A stretch of DNA of 64,000 nucleotides from Sphaerulina vaccinii (Eukaryota; Ascomycota; Dothideomycetes; Mycosphaerellales; Mycosphaerellaceae), in contig JAKUDP010000013.1 in NCBI GenBank assembly GCA_022570795.1, forward strand, positions 992,001 to 1,056,000, in the 5' to 3' direction. Below the pieces are notes generated by a model. It made no database searches. It worked only from the letters and a program-made list of their open reading frames with translations, and was not told the DNA's origin. Each line of letters starts with the position of its first letter. Position 1 is the first letter of the stretch. This document shows positions 20,624 to 31,485 of this stretch, one piece after another. Made by a program: the position numbers and the translations under genes.

Positions 20624-21940
20624 ATGGCCTCCACGATCTCTGAGATCACGAACAAGCATCGTCCGGACTTCTCTTACTATGAAGATCTGTATAAGCATTT
20701 CCATGCTCATCCTGAGCTGTCAAACCAGGAAAAGGAAACCGCAGCACGAGTCGTTCAGGAACTAAAGAAGATTTCCGAGGACTTCGACATCAGACCCAAC
20801 ATTGGAGGCTACGGCATTGCAGCACTTCTCCGCAACGGTCCAGGCAAGACCGTCCTGCTCCGTGCAGACTTTGATGCCTTGCCAGTCGAGGAGAAGACAG
20901 GCCTTCCTTATGCGTCCACTGTCCGTCAAATCTCTGCGCAAGATGGCCTCGAGAAACCAGTCATGCACGCTTGTGGACATGACATGCACATCACCTGTCT
21001 TCTCGCAGCAGCTCACACTTTGGTGTCAGCACGTGAGACGTGGTCTGGGACTCTACTGTTGATCTTCCAGCCTGCTGAGGAAAGAGGGACTGGGGCGAGA
21101 GATATGGTCAATGATGGCTTGTACGATCCTAAGCGCCACAACGTCCCCATACCAGACATTGTTCTGGGCGCACATGTCGTACCTTGGCGCTCCGGCATGA
21201 TTGGAACGAAAAGAGGGCTCATCGCTACGTCCGCAGACTCGATGCGCATTACTCTTCATGGCCGTGGTGGTCACGCTTCGATGCCAGCCCGCCTCGTGGA
21301 TCCAGTTCTTATGGCAGCACATACCATCATCAAGCTCCAGACGATCGTCTCTCGTGAGATAGACCCCATGGACGCCTGTGTAGTCACGGTGGCCAGTGTC
21401 CAAGCTGGCGATGCAGAGAACATTGTTGTCGATGATGCAAGGATCGCAGTCGACGTACGAGCAGACAACGACCGAACCAGAGCTAAAGCTCTAGCCTCAG
21501 TAGAGAGGATCGTCAAAGCTGAAAGTCTCAGTCTTCGAGCTGTCAACGAACCTACGATACAGGTTACTCGTGACTTTCCTCTCACTGTTAACGATGAAGC
21601 TATCACAGCCAAGCTGGAAGAAAGCTTCGAGTCTCACTTTGGAACGTCCTCTCCAACACCAGTGCAAGCTGATGGCGTGCACTACAACTGTTCCTGTGAG
21701 AAACTTTCTGGGTCAGAAGATTTCAGTATTCTTGGGACGGCGGTTGGAAAACCTACGAGTTTCTTTATGTATGGAGGTACGCCGCATCAGCTCTATGACG
21801 AGTGTGAGAAGGCTGGGACACTTCAGGAAGGACTTCCTACGAATCACAATTCGAAGTTCGCTCCACAGATTCAGCCGACGATGCGTGTGGGAACGGATGG
21901 GTACGTTGTTGCTGCGCTAGGTTGGTTGGCTAAGCAGTGA
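20624..21940 (+). CDS. M20-family amidohydrolase (IAA-amino acid/hippurate hydrolase-like)
   Basis: A 438-residue intronless metallopeptidase-fold enzyme. Metal and catalytic motifs are in order: LLRADFDALPVEE, HACGHDMHITCLL, FQPAEERGTGARDMV, GAHVVPW, the lid-domain HGRGGHASMP and, near the end, SGSEDFS. The family cleaves N-acyl amino acids, hippurate or indole-acetyl amino acids with a metal cofactor. I chose the ATG at 20624 over upstream non-ATG frame because the conserved fold (YYEDLYKHFHAHPELSNQE) begins about 20 residues later. No signal peptide, so cytosolic. Substrate is not determined. Confidence 0.92.
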   Translation: MASTISEITNKHRPDFSYYEDLYKHFHAHPELSNQEKETAARVVQELKKISEDFDIRPNIGGYGIAALLRNGPGKTVLLRADFDALPVEEKTGLPYASTVRQISAQDGLEKPVMHACGHDMHITCLLAAAHTLVSARETWSGTLLLIFQPAEERGTGARDMVNDGLYDPKRHNVPIPDIVLGAHVVPWRSGMIGTKRGLIATSADSMRITLHGRGGHASMPARLVDPVLMAAHTIIKLQTIVSREIDPMDACVVTVASVQAGDAENIVVDDARIAVDVRADNDRTRAKALASVERIVKAESLSLRAVNEPTIQVTRDFPLTVNDEAITAKLEESFESHFGTSSPTPVQADGVHYNCSCEKLSGSEDFSILGTAVGKPTSFFMYGGTPHQLYDECEKAGTLQEGLPTNHNSKFAPQIQPTMRVGTDGYVVAALGWLAKQ

Positions 21941-22285
21941 GTGGATGCGCGGCGACGTGATGGCTCAGCCTGGCTTGCCAAAAAGAGTTCGATGAAAGCT
22001 GTGTCGATACCGTCAGGACAGGTGCTTGCAATGATTTGTGCATATAAAAGTGCAAGGCCAAATGAGTTTCTGCACGCGGACCCGCGTTGTCATAGTCACG
22101 AAGTACCTTTCAGGCAGCAATTGCGCATCTAGGAACCTTATGTGGCACAGCAGATAGACAACCAGAACATCTTCGACCCAAAAATCGCTTCTTGATACTC
22201 GAAACACATCGCGGCTCAAGCGATAGAAGATTGTTAACAACATCAGTTGCAAAGGCACAGCACACCAGCACAGAAGCAACTCACT
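21941..22285. other. Intergenic between tandem genes
   Basis: About 345 bp with no recognisable gene; holds the 3' end of the amidohydrolase and the promoter of the next gene. Confidence 0.5.
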
Positions 22286-22990
22286 ATGGACATCTCCCAG
22301 TCCAACTTCCAGGAAGCTCTGGCTGCATATACCACATTCATACCTCCTCAAATCGCCTCACTCGACTCTTCTCGTTACGATAGTATCCCAGCAAGCATAT
22401 CTGGCCTCAGAGCAGAAAATGTCGAACCATATCTTACAAACTCTCAAGTGGAACTCTTACTGGATTGGAAAGATGCGATACAGAATCTCTCACAGACTGC
22501 GCGAGTCAAGTCGCAAAGGACGATCAGAAATGACCAAGACGAAGCTAGACGACGAGCATTGTGCGAGAATGTAGAGAAGGCGACGAGGGAGGCTTATAGA
22601 TGTCTTTCCAGTACTCGTGCCGAGGGTGATGCTATCCAGGATGCGATAGATGTGTTGAGGAGATTCAAAGGTTGTGACATTGTAGAAGCGACCTTGATAT
22701 TGAGCGTTCACAATCCAGTTGAGATTCCATACTTCTCGAAGGAGCTGAGGCATTTCTGGTGGGAGTCATTCGATGACCGACTGCATGAGGACTGGAAGAT
22801 GTGGTCTGTTGAAGAGTATCTGCAGGTTGTAAAGTTCGTGAAGATGTTGAAAGAGAGGTTTGGCGTGCGGGCAAGTGATGTTGAGAAGGTTGCTTTTGTC
22901 TTGCGGAAGAGGCAAGAGGGGCGAGAGATGGTGGAGAGGAGAGACAGGAATCATGTTGTTGACGAGGGAAGTGAAGATGAGTTGGCGTGA
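22286..22990 (+). CDS. Uncharacterised fungal protein, helix-hairpin-helix-like core
   Basis: A 234-residue intronless protein. It resembles a common uncharacterised ascomycete family in which a helix-hairpin-helix-like segment (here VLRRFKGCDIVEATLILSVH) precedes a motif like PYFSKELRHFWWE; family members usually read KGIGPATASLILS...FFSDE. The N-part has YLTNSQVELLLDWKDA, the expected WK motif. The GIGPA hairpin glycines are replaced by KGCDIVEA, so classic DNA-backbone binding may be weakened. C-terminus is charged. Function unknown; a relation to DNA-glycosylase folds is an inference. Confidence 0.65.
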   Translation: MDISQSNFQEALAAYTTFIPPQIASLDSSRYDSIPASISGLRAENVEPYLTNSQVELLLDWKDAIQNLSQTARVKSQRTIRNDQDEARRRALCENVEKATREAYRCLSSTRAEGDAIQDAIDVLRRFKGCDIVEATLILSVHNPVEIPYFSKELRHFWWESFDDRLHEDWKMWSVEEYLQVVKFVKMLKERFGVRASDVEKVAFVLRKRQEGREMVERRDRNHVVDEGSEDELA

Positions 22991-23087
22991 GAAAGGAATG
23001 GCGACCATTGGAAGAGTGATCATGAAAGTCATTTTGGCTATGCAACGCTATGTATGAACAAGGGCCAGCTGAGAAATCTACATCTGC

Positions 23088-24146
23088 TCAGAGACACATC
23101 ATCGCCATCACTCCGAGCGCGCCCAGGACTTGCGTCAACACACCGACTCCCGTGACAGGAGCACCATTGACCGCTGCGACTGCTGTCTGCGCTGCTGCCA
23201 CATTCTCACTGCTCGTGGCAGCCACTTCTCGGACATAAGCAGCTGCAAAAGTCTCTCCGCTCTCGAAACCAGAACAAGTGGTCGTCGCAGTCTCGATCCT
23301 CGTAGCTATCACGGGTGCGTAGACATTCTTCAGATATGAAGGCAAGTTTGAACCAAAGTACTCAGTCTCCAGTGCTGCGATTGTGTTCGATGGTAAGGTA
23401 GAAGAGACACCATCGCAATCATAATAAACGCCTGGATGTCCATTGCATCGCCTCTGTGGAGAGGGGGTCATAATGCTCGAGGTCGTTGTGGCTGTACGAG
23501 ACGACACGACCAACAGCGAAGACCCAATCCGGCTCGCAGTCGCGGCACTTTCGTACATTCTCTCCACGTTTGCAAAATAGCACACAGGACTGCTCACGAA
23601 CATGTCTTGTTGCTCACTTGTGAGCAGTCCGAGATAGGCTTCGTCGACGCCAAGCCTCGCCATCCGGTTTGCAGTCTCGAGATATGGTAAAGGTCGCTTG
23701 AGCGATGAGGTAGAAGTTGCGGTGCTAGTGCGTGTCCGAGTGGTTGTGAAAGTCGGAAGGATACTGGTTGTGCTAGCACTACCTCCTCCAATGGCATTGG
23801 CCAGCTGCTCAATTACATCTCCAGCGACTTCCAGCACTTCGTGGCATCGTTTGCTACTGAAGCAGCTGTTCACAGTATTGGCTGGTGCATATACGATATC
23901 GTCCGCCGAGGGTGGTTTGTCGATGTTCGACCAAGTGAGGCCGCCAGAACCGATACTGCTGCCTCCACCAATTCGACCACCTTCAGAGATGCTACCAGAT
24001 GAGGGTACATCAGGTGTGTCCTTCGGTATGCTTGCTGGTCTCGGTATGACGCCTCTGTTGATGTACTGTGACAGACTAAATGGTTCTGCGAATGTTGTTC
24101 TTGTGGTGAAGACTAGCAAGGCTAGTGCTGGTGGGAGTGAAAGCAT
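23088..24146 (-). CDS. Putative secreted, GPI-anchored Ser/Thr-rich protein
   Basis: A 352-residue intronless protein from the ATG at 24146. The N-terminus MLSLPPALALLVFTTRTTFA is a signal peptide. The rest has Ser/Thr-rich linkers (TTTRTRTSTATSTSSL), a handful of cysteines (SCFSSKRC, SPVCYF, RRCNGHPGVYYDCDG, TTTCSGF) and ends in a hydrophobic tail (VLTQVLGALGVMAMMCL) after small residues, the usual layout for GPI attachment. The family is not recognised; a fungal wall or surface protein is likely. It is convergent with the 22286 gene, with stops about 100 bp apart. Confidence 0.65.
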   Translation of the reverse strand: MLSLPPALALLVFTTRTTFAEPFSLSQYINRGVIPRPASIPKDTPDVPSSGSISEGGRIGGGSSIGSGGLTWSNIDKPPSADDIVYAPANTVNSCFSSKRCHEVLEVAGDVIEQLANAIGGGSASTTSILPTFTTTRTRTSTATSTSSLKRPLPYLETANRMARLGVDEAYLGLLTSEQQDMFVSSPVCYFANVERMYESAATASRIGSSLLVVSSRTATTTSSIMTPSPQRRCNGHPGVYYDCDGVSSTLPSNTIAALETEYFGSNLPSYLKNVYAPVIATRIETATTTCSGFESGETFAAAYVREVAATSSENVAAAQTAVAAVNGAPVTGVGVLTQVLGALGVMAMMCL

Positions 24147-26343
24147 TTCGTGTGGAATCTTGACTTCGTGATCGCTCTGCGAAGTGGTGATGCACTTTCC
24201 TCGGATATAAACATGAGGGGACAGACGTATTAGTATACAGATATAAGAGTCCTTCACCTACCTTGTGGAGATGAGAATCTCCATCCTGTCTGAAAATAGT
24301 GACTGCGGTGCAGTAGAGGCACTGTCGGCGGCTTGGCGGCGCTTCGAATGGTATAGCTTTGTGCGGCTGAATCCTCTAGCACTGGAAGGATTGCAATCCT
24401 GAAACATATCAGTAGAGGGTGGTAGGGCCCATGTGCGCTCGCAGTGGTGAACTTCTTAGCGTAGCATAGCCTCAAGTCATCTTGAAGACTTTTGCGAGTT
24501 TAGTCTTCAGCACTGTGTATGCTTACCATCTCTCGCATCGAGCGACCAAACGCTGTAAAGTTGTGGTCAGGTCGAAATCATCTCCATCAACTTCGCAGCA
24601 CCAGGCCATTGTGTTTCTGGACAGAGCGCATTATCTTTTTGACCCAGAATTCAGAGAACATCCGACGTTTGGTTGTTCGTCACGAGCATCTACCAGCGGC
24701 AATGCCGCCTACAATGGAATATCAGAGGATTGCTTGGGCAAGCATGAGCTGTTCGTGCACTTCGGAATATCGCATATCCCTTCCTGTTCCTGAGCGGCTC
24801 CAAAAAGAGAGTTGGCTATAGACATTTTGGACATGGTCTTGTGGTTGGATTAGGTTCAGCTTTTTGAACGTTGTCGCATGAGGACAACGTGTATGCTCGT
24901 CACTCGGACTGCCACGGGCGTGGTACAGACCAGTGTTCCAGGTCGCGGTGTCTGCTGCCGTGATCGTAATGGTATGCCGTCTCAAAGCGGTCGATACATG
25001 TTGCCGTTATGGAAGTCGTTCACTGTGCTTCTGGTTCAGGTCTCGGTACGGAACATCGCTGTGCGTTCTGCAATGCATCATGCCGTGCAGCTGTCAACGC
25101 AAGGCAAACGCTCTTGCTTCCGAGACGTTTGATGCTGTTGTCGAGTCCCAGTAGTACGACAGAGAATCGATGATTAAGGGAAGACTTTTCAACAGCTCCG
25201 TAATCGTAGTCCACCTCCCGAAGCTCCTTTTTGACGCAAGGGAGCTGTCTGTCCGCTTATTGGGCAATGAGCTTTGCCAACCACCAGAGCTGCCCGAGAC
25301 ATGAACAGAGAAATGGAAGCAAAAGTCTTCTCCCTGTCCATCTTCCTCTCGTCGACGCCCAAAGGTGTTTGTCCACGGGTAGACAGCATCAATCTCCGGC
25401 GATGGCAAGGAAAGCGATGCCCGAATGCAAGGCATACCATTCGACTAGGATGCGGCGCCACACTCGTGCGCTGGCACCGACCGACCCTACGCCTATGCTG
25501 CAGGATGATGGTTGAAATTCAACTCTTCTTCCATCATGCACCTGGATGCAATGCTGCGAACATATCCCTCTGCTCCACCCTCTCGCATTGTGCACCATTG
25601 AGCAGCACGAGGCACGGCAACACGCAAAGGCTCACGAGGCAAGGCCGCAGGCCTGAAGTGACACAACGTCGAATCGCAGCTTCATATCAGCCATTGGGGA
25701 GAGAATGAAGAACGACAGCAGCAACATCATCACGCTCCACCTGTCACTTCCCGCTGACCATCTACCACTACTCGACTGGCATCTGTTTGATCTACGACCT
25801 GATCGATCGTGCGAACGGGAAAGAGAGAATCACTTCATCGAACCGATACCGACTTCACCGCCAAATTGCAGAACATCGATTACTGCTCGATTGCGGTATA
25901 CACGAACGGCATCATTGGACAGTATTGAAACACTCACAATAGCCAAGGTGAGTAGTTCGGATGCGCTGTTCGTCTTCAGCCCGTGCTTGGTCCTTTTCTG
26001 TTTGAAGCTTGCCCAACCTCCTCCCAGCCACAATCTTTGCACACGACATCTCGAACGCGCATCATGACCCTTGCCCATCAAAACCACTTCTTGTCGCGTT
26101 CGCTCTTTCCCCTTGTCCACACGTTATGGCTCTGGTCTCACTGTCCTTACCCCAGCGGTATCCTCATCGTCCCTCGTTAGAACTCTTTGGATCTGGCAAG
26201 ACATTGACGTTGCCCTAGCGCATCTCCGGACGCCGCCAGCGCCCACTCCCACCACCCTAGTCGTCGACCTCCGCTGGCTCTAATTCGATCGACAGCAGCC
26301 ATTGGCACGGCGCAACACTTTGGCGACTCTCATTTTCTGTTAG
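24147..26343. other. 2.2-kb gene-poor region
   Basis: Upstream of the GPI-like gene and of the long coiled-coil gene. Frames are short and without motifs. A consensus donor GTGAGT at 25949 follows an open frame (ATG 25705), and a TTTCTGTTAG acceptor lies at 26343; the two are in phase with the downstream gene, so a leader intron may run through here. No RNA gene or repeat recognised. Confidence 0.4.
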
Positions 26344-28974
26344 AGCCTTCTGTACACCACCTCGCGATTGCTTGTACATTCAGCAGCAGCCGTGTCGGCC
26401 ATTCTCCGCGGCACCTTTAACGACCGCTACGATTCCAACGATTCCCACGACCAGCGAGCTGCGAGTGCGACTGTTGCTGATACTTATACGACATCTTTAA
26501 GAGCGCGCGCGGACCAGGCTTCAGCACTTGAGCGTTTACGACTGCACGATATCTCGCGACCATCAAGTTCGTCCGGAAGCATTGGAAGTCGCAGTCTTCG
26601 ACGCACACCTCGATTTGACGACCCGAGACCATCGCGCCTGCGATCGACATCTGCAGACGCGCCAGTTCGTCCAGAACCCTCGCCAGTCCGCTCTCGAGAA
26701 GAGTCTCCACCGCCACGGTCACAGACTACTCCACCAAGATCAGCGTACCATCGAAGAGCAACCAGCGCGCACTACAGTACTTCGACACCGCACCCAGCGC
26801 TACGGATCTCAACACGGACACACTCTGCCATACTTTACGCGCTCGAGGAAGCTCTACGGAAGCCTAAACCTTTCACGCCGGACGAGGCAGAAGAGTACGC
26901 TCTCATGTCAGATCTCGGCGGTGGCAGTGCCGCGCGGGCATCTAATGGCGGAGCGAGAACAGGTGGGCCAGTGCCAGTGTCTGGCACGACTCCGATAAGG
27001 ACTCCACGAGATGTCATGAGAGATCGTAACGCGCGTGAGGCTAGAAGGCAGGAACAGCAGAAGGAAGAAGAACAGAGAAGATTGGCTGAGGAGAGAAGAC
27101 GGAGTGCTGAAAGACGAGCAGCTACTGTGCCTGGTGCTGCGCCCAGATTCAGCAATTCATCATCACAGTACAGTCCAGATGTCCGTGCTCAGGCTGGCTT
27201 CGATGATCCTGCTGCAGAACGGCGGCAGAGCAGGGTCGCTGGAGAGGTTGCAGGAACCAATGTGCTTGGAGAGCCGACGGGTAGAGTCAGTCAAGACCTG
27301 CCAGGCAGAGATCGAGCCCAGAGTGCCTCACGACCCGAACCACTGCGACCTACGCCCGCAACAGCGCGAAGACCACAGCCTGGCCAAGCTGCATCACGAC
27401 AACCTGCAGCTGCCACGACCGCTGGTGCGACTGCGGGGCCTTCTGCATCACTTCCGGGAGCATCTACGGCCGAAGGCGTACAGCGGAATACACAATCATC
27501 CTTCCCACATGCCTTTGAACGATGGGAAACACTTTCATCTCACTGGGAAGGTCTGACTTCGTACTGGTTGCATAAGCTGGAACAGAACACGGAGGAGATC
27601 AAAGAGAAAGTCCCCACAGCATCGACACTTGCACGACAGATTACGGATCTGTCTGCCGCAGGTGCCAACCTCTTTCATGCTGTAGTCGAGCTGCAGCGTC
27701 TGCGTGCAAGCAGTGAGCGCAAGTTTCAGCGCTGGTTCTTTGAGACACGAGCCGACAACGAGAAGAATCGTGAGCTTCAGGCTGGTATGGAGAGGCAGCT
27801 GAACATTGAACGCAAGGCGAGAGAGGAGACTGTACAACAACAGGCAGAAGCTGCAAGTGCTGTTGAAAATGCCAAACGAGAAGTGGCTGAAATGAGACGA
27901 GAGCTGATGATCAGCAAGGACGAAGCTCGTCGTGCATGGGAGGAGCTTGGGAGAAGGAACCAGGAGTCGCTAGACACTGCTCAGAGCCTTAAGGAGGGTC
28001 GAATCACTGTTGTCAGCGGAGTGCAGGTTGTGCCTTACTTTGGACAGCCCAGTCGGACCGGCAGTGCAAGCCAAGGACAACGGCCTGTTACGAGGGATGG
28101 ACCTCCAGCTGGTTATGCAAGTACTGGTTTCTCTGCTGGCGCTGCTGGTTTAGCAACTCCAGGTGATGATGAGAGGCAGTACTACCGCGAAGAAGGGCCT
28201 TCGCCAACCAACACCGACCCATTCACAGAAAGTGGTCGACAGCAACCACCTTTGCACCACGAGCCTGGGAAGCCTTCTCTGGCGCAGGGCACGTACTATC
28301 CTCAGGGCAGCTCCTCAGCTTCGCAGACAGGCACGAGCTCAGCAGCAATACCGACTTCCTTTCATCCCGCGCAAGCCCGAGAAGGAGCACAGCCTGCGGC
28401 AATAAGTCCCGAGCGATTCTACCAGCACGGTGGACCGGGCACTTCGTTGCACTCTTCGCAGGGCGAGTCATCACGACCGCCTCCAACATCAATGGCACCG
28501 CCTCGGACGGATACACGATCACAGCCGCGTTCTGAAGCAGAATCATACATCTCGACAGAGTATGAGCTTGATCACACAGGCTCCTTCCGTCTGGACAGTC
28601 ATGGCAACAAGATACCATACGTTGCACGACCTCAGCCTGCGCGGAGTGAAGTACGGAGCGAGGCACGAAGTGAGGATAGCGAAGACGACTACGATACTGA
28701 GCAGGCTGTCCGCAGAGAACGAGAGCTGGCGGCTCAGTATGGTGGCGGCATGGTGCCTGAGGCGCCTTCGGTACCTTCGACGAGTGCTGCAGCTATGGCT
28801 GCTGGGTACGTGCCGACTACAGGTGCAGAAGAGCCAGATTATGAGGGCGCTGGCTATGAGGACTACCAACAACAAGTCCCGTACCAGATGCAAGGGCGGC
28901 ATCACCATCCCACGAGACTGAGTGACGTTCTTGAAGAAGAGGAAGAACGTAGCAGTCGACGCACTGGAGATTAG
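26344..28974 (+). CDS. Conserved fungal coiled-coil protein, 5' end unresolved
   Basis: A long frame of about 876 codons, open from just after TAG at 26341-26343. The first in-frame ATG is only about 190 codons in, yet the sequence before it looks coding (TYTTSLRARADQASALERLR and ILYALEEALRKPKPFTPDE, a motif I recall from an uncharacterised filamentous-ascomycete family). So an upstream exon must supply the start. The middle is low-complexity; FERWETLSSHWEGLTSYWLH begins a conserved region, followed by a coiled coil of about 130 residues (QLNIERKAREETVQQQAEAA). The C-terminus is disordered and ends SDVLEEEEERSSRRTGD. Function unknown, possibly cytoskeletal scaffold; that is a guess. Confidence 0.7.
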   Translation, partial: SLLYTTSRLLVHSAAAVSAILRGTFNDRYDSNDSHDQRAASATVADTYTTSLRARADQASALERLRLHDISRPSSSSGSIGSRSLRRTPRFDDPRPSRLRSTSADAPVRPEPSPVRSREESPPPRSQTTPPRSAYHRRATSAHYSTSTPHPALRISTRTHSAILYALEEALRKPKPFTPDEAEEYALMSDLGGGSAARASNGGARTGGPVPVSGTTPIRTPRDVMRDRNAREARRQEQQKEEEQRRLAEERRRSAERRAATVPGAAPRFSNSSSQYSPDVRAQAGFDDPAAERRQSRVAGEVAGTNVLGEPTGRVSQDLPGRDRAQSASRPEPLRPTPATARRPQPGQAASRQPAAATTAGATAGPSASLPGASTAEGVQRNTQSSFPHAFERWETLSSHWEGLTSYWLHKLEQNTEEIKEKVPTASTLARQITDLSAAGANLFHAVVELQRLRASSERKFQRWFFETRADNEKNRELQAGMERQLNIERKAREETVQQQAEAASAVENAKREVAEMRRELMISKDEARRAWEELGRRNQESLDTAQSLKEGRITVVSGVQVVPYFGQPSRTGSASQGQRPVTRDGPPAGYASTGFSAGAAGLATPGDDERQYYREEGPSPTNTDPFTESGRQQPPLHHEPGKPSLAQGTYYPQGSSSASQTGTSSAAIPTSFHPAQAREGAQPAAISPERFYQHGGPGTSLHSSQGESSRPPPTSMAPPRTDTRSQPRSEAESYISTEYELDHTGSFRLDSHGNKIPYVARPQPARSEVRSEARSEDSEDDYDTEQAVRRERELAAQYGGGMVPEAPSVPSTSAAAMAAGYVPTTGAEEPDYEGAGYEDYQQQVPYQMQGRHHHPTRLSDVLEEEEERSSRRTGD

Positions 28975-29349
28975 GCATCTTCCACAATGCCGACTGCGTC
29001 CACATTGGAGAACGAAAGCCAGGCACAGAAGATAGCCTGGCAAGAGGCTGTCAACCAAGACACGATCGATGCCGATGAATATGAGCACGCTGAAGTTCAA
29101 CAAAAGTGTATGAATTGGCAAGATGCTGTGCAGGTCGGGCCTCAACGAGCAGCAACGGCAGCACCTTCATCTTCCTCAAGGCGAAGAGTCATCGTTGACG
29201 ATCCTCGAGACTTGCTGATGAGTTGGCAAGAAGCTATCAGGACTGGACCTCAGCGTGCGATGGCTGAACGGCCGAGAAGCGACAATCCTAGTCATCTGCT
29301 GAAGCCGAATGCACTGCGAGTGCATGGCAGGAGCAAGACGATGGGATGA
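28975..29349 (+). CDS. In-frame ORF directly after TAG, with WQ(E/D)A repeats
   Basis: One hundred and twenty-four open codons follow TAG 28972-28974 in the same frame as the long coiled-coil gene; an ATG occurs at 28987, 12 bases after that stop. The peptide has three copies of a W-Q-(E/D)-A-(V/I) motif: IAWQEAVNQD, MNWQDAVQVGPQRAA and MSWQEAIRTGPQRAM, spaced about 30-45 residues. It could be a readthrough extension of the upstream protein, a separate small gene made by reinitiation, or a lost exon. The spaced repeats argue that it was under protein-level constraint. Confidence 0.45.
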   Translation, partial: ASSTMPTASTLENESQAQKIAWQEAVNQDTIDADEYEHAEVQQKCMNWQDAVQVGPQRAATAAPSSSSRRRVIVDDPRDLLMSWQEAIRTGPQRAMAERPRSDNPSHLLKPNALRVHGRSKTMG

Positions 29350-30663
29350 ACGAGCCTACACGACAGTCGACACTTCGACTTTTTCTCTTGAATACTGTCA
29401 GCATTGTGATTTTACTGCATAGCGTATGGTGCATTTGTATGTTTCTGGGTTTAGCGAGCAGCACGAGATACCTCTGAAGCGAGCGAGCATGGGTGGATGA
29501 TTTGCATATGATCAAAGCGAAAGAAGAGAACAGATTTTTTACTTCTGCCAGAAAGCAATACTTAATGGAAGAGAGATAGTAATGTTTGTTGTGGATGATA
29601 GTGTAGAGTAGGGAGACTGGAGTGGATGTATCAAGAGAGTTGAAATGTTCTATTTTGTTTTCTTCTCAGGACCAAGCGCAGATGCTGTAGGTTAACGTTA
29701 GATCATTCGGTTCCGAAGACATATCCTGATATGAGCGAGGAGCTGTGGAATTGATCCGAGGTCTGCTTGACTACCAATATGAGCTCCCTAGTTGGCTGCA
29801 AAGGGTTGATATACTCGCGAATGCAAGCAGGCGGGTCGAGCCTTCGAAGCTCACTGCCTTCGCTCTCAGGTCGTATGTTGATAGATTGTGGTGATGACCT
29901 GGAATCGCAGTAGTATGGCTCGAGCCATACTCTGGGCCCAGTCCCGAATGGTAGTTCCGCCAGTCGTCTCTGGCAGTTTGCCATCCTGGACTTTCTTATG
30001 ATTCGAAGGTGGCTATGGAGTGCGAAAATGGATCAGTACGATTAAGTGAGTGACACGGTGGTGTGTGCTATGGGCCATTCGGGTCGCGGCAGCTCCGGAT
30101 TCTGCACAGAATGCTTCTGTGCTATAACATGTTCCGGGATCTACTCGGAACGTGGTCTTCTCTACAACCTGACGGCTCGTCGGGCGCCTCTCTACTTGCC
30201 CGAGCAGCTAGCTCGTCAACACGACTGCGATTGTAGTAGCATGGTCGGCGTTGTATGCGGAGAGCTTGCATGCACAGCGAGGACTCGAGGCAGAACCGGA
30301 GAAGACCACGATCCACACAGATCCTGATACATGTTATACCATTCGTGCTCGTGTTTTGTCAGGCATCAACTAGCCCAATCGGATTGCTGTCACCCTCGAG
30401 ACTACAGGGCAAAGTTGGCTTCGTTCTCACAGCTACCATATCCTGGTGTAGGCTGGAAGGTGTGTCAGTGCGGACCTGGATTGCGCTTGGCTATGTGCCG
30501 TTGTGTTGCCTGAGTCATGGAGGTCCTGGTAGGCAGATCTTGTATTGCTGCTCGATAATGCTCTCGTGTCGCGATCTGTCGGCCATCTCTCGAGGAACAA
30601 TCGATTGCCTCTCTCCTCGCCCGTCTGTTCGAGTCTTGCCACATCTTCTCATTGATCTCCCTT
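29350..30663. other. 1.3-kb convergent intergenic region
   Basis: No convincing gene. A 93-codon minus-strand frame (29703-29984, from a true ATG) has no recognisable motif. No repeat or RNA gene seen. Confidence 0.4.
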
Positions 30664-31485
30664 TCACTTCCGCTCCCTCCACCCAACAGGCACAAGCGCA
30701 GCAGCAACCTGTTGCGTCCCTCGTTCCGTAGCCAACATGTTGAATTGCGCCGCCGCATTTCTCGTATCCTGCACTTCAATCCTGATCCCCAACGCCGCAA
30801 TATCTCTTCTCGTCTGCGGACTCACAGGCAATATCTTCTCTCCAGTCCCCAATATCAGCAGATCAGGTTTCGGCCATACGAGATCCAGCACTCCCCACAC
30901 TGACTTGTCGACTTCGAACATGCCTTTCTTACTGCGAAGAGTAGGAGTGGGCGAGGAAGACCAAGGTTTCCATTTGAACGCTTCTCCTCCTACGAGTAAC
31001 ACACCAGCTCCTACGACTTTCAAACCTGAATCGAGTGCGAATCCATCATCGAGACAAGCGTCTACTGCTGTTGAAGGCGGTGCCATGTTCCCTAGCATGT
31101 TCATCGCGGAGAAATCTGTTTGAGTGTCCTCTTTGCTCGCCGGACCTCGATCGCGCGATTTCGGAGGGTGAGACTTCACGGAGAGTTCGAGGTCGCGTCG
31201 CGTAGAGTGGAAAGAGCGCGTCTGCACGTGCTGTCTGCTTGGGTGGACAGATTGTCTTCTCGCGCTGACTTTTTCACTGTACCACTCGTTGTTCGATTGA
31301 GACACCGCCGCGAGTGTGCTCCTGGCTCTGCTGCCTTGTGAGAGACATGGTTGCGCGTATGCGGTAGTTGATGGGGCGATACATGGTCGTATTGTCGTCG
31401 TTCCAGAGGTCGTCGAGAGAAAGTTACCGAGTCGTGAAGGTGGGATCGTTGGGAATGTGCGGCGAGGTAGCAAGGAATGAGCCAT
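30664..31485 (-). CDS. Mitochondrial Mth938/NDUFAF3-like complex I assembly factor
   Basis: A 273-residue intronless protein. The N-terminal 110 residues are Arg/Ser-rich without acidic residues at the start (MAHSLLPRRTFPTIPPSRLG), a mitochondrial presequence, and include RSFHSTRR, a likely processing site. The C-half is the Mth938/DUF498 fold: GFALDSGLKVVGAGVLLVGG, PKPDLLILGTGEKILPVSP and LGIRIEVQDTRNAAAQFNML. NDUFAF3 homologues help build the early Q module of complex I in the matrix. The ATG at 31485 is used because the frame upstream starts with TTG. Confidence 0.87.
   Translation of the reverse strand: MAHSLLPRRTFPTIPPSRLGNFLSTTSGTTTIRPCIAPSTTAYAQPCLSQGSRARSTLAAVSQSNNEWYSEKVSARRQSVHPSRQHVQTRSFHSTRRDLELSVKSHPPKSRDRGPASKEDTQTDFSAMNMLGNMAPPSTAVDACLDDGFALDSGLKVVGAGVLLVGGEAFKWKPWSSSPTPTLRSKKGMFEVDKSVWGVLDLVWPKPDLLILGTGEKILPVSPQTRRDIAALGIRIEVQDTRNAAAQFNMLATERGTQQVAAALVPVGWRERK

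Noticed and set aside
24258..26340. Additional genes in this gap
   Set aside because: Frames are short, overlapping on both strands and motif-free.
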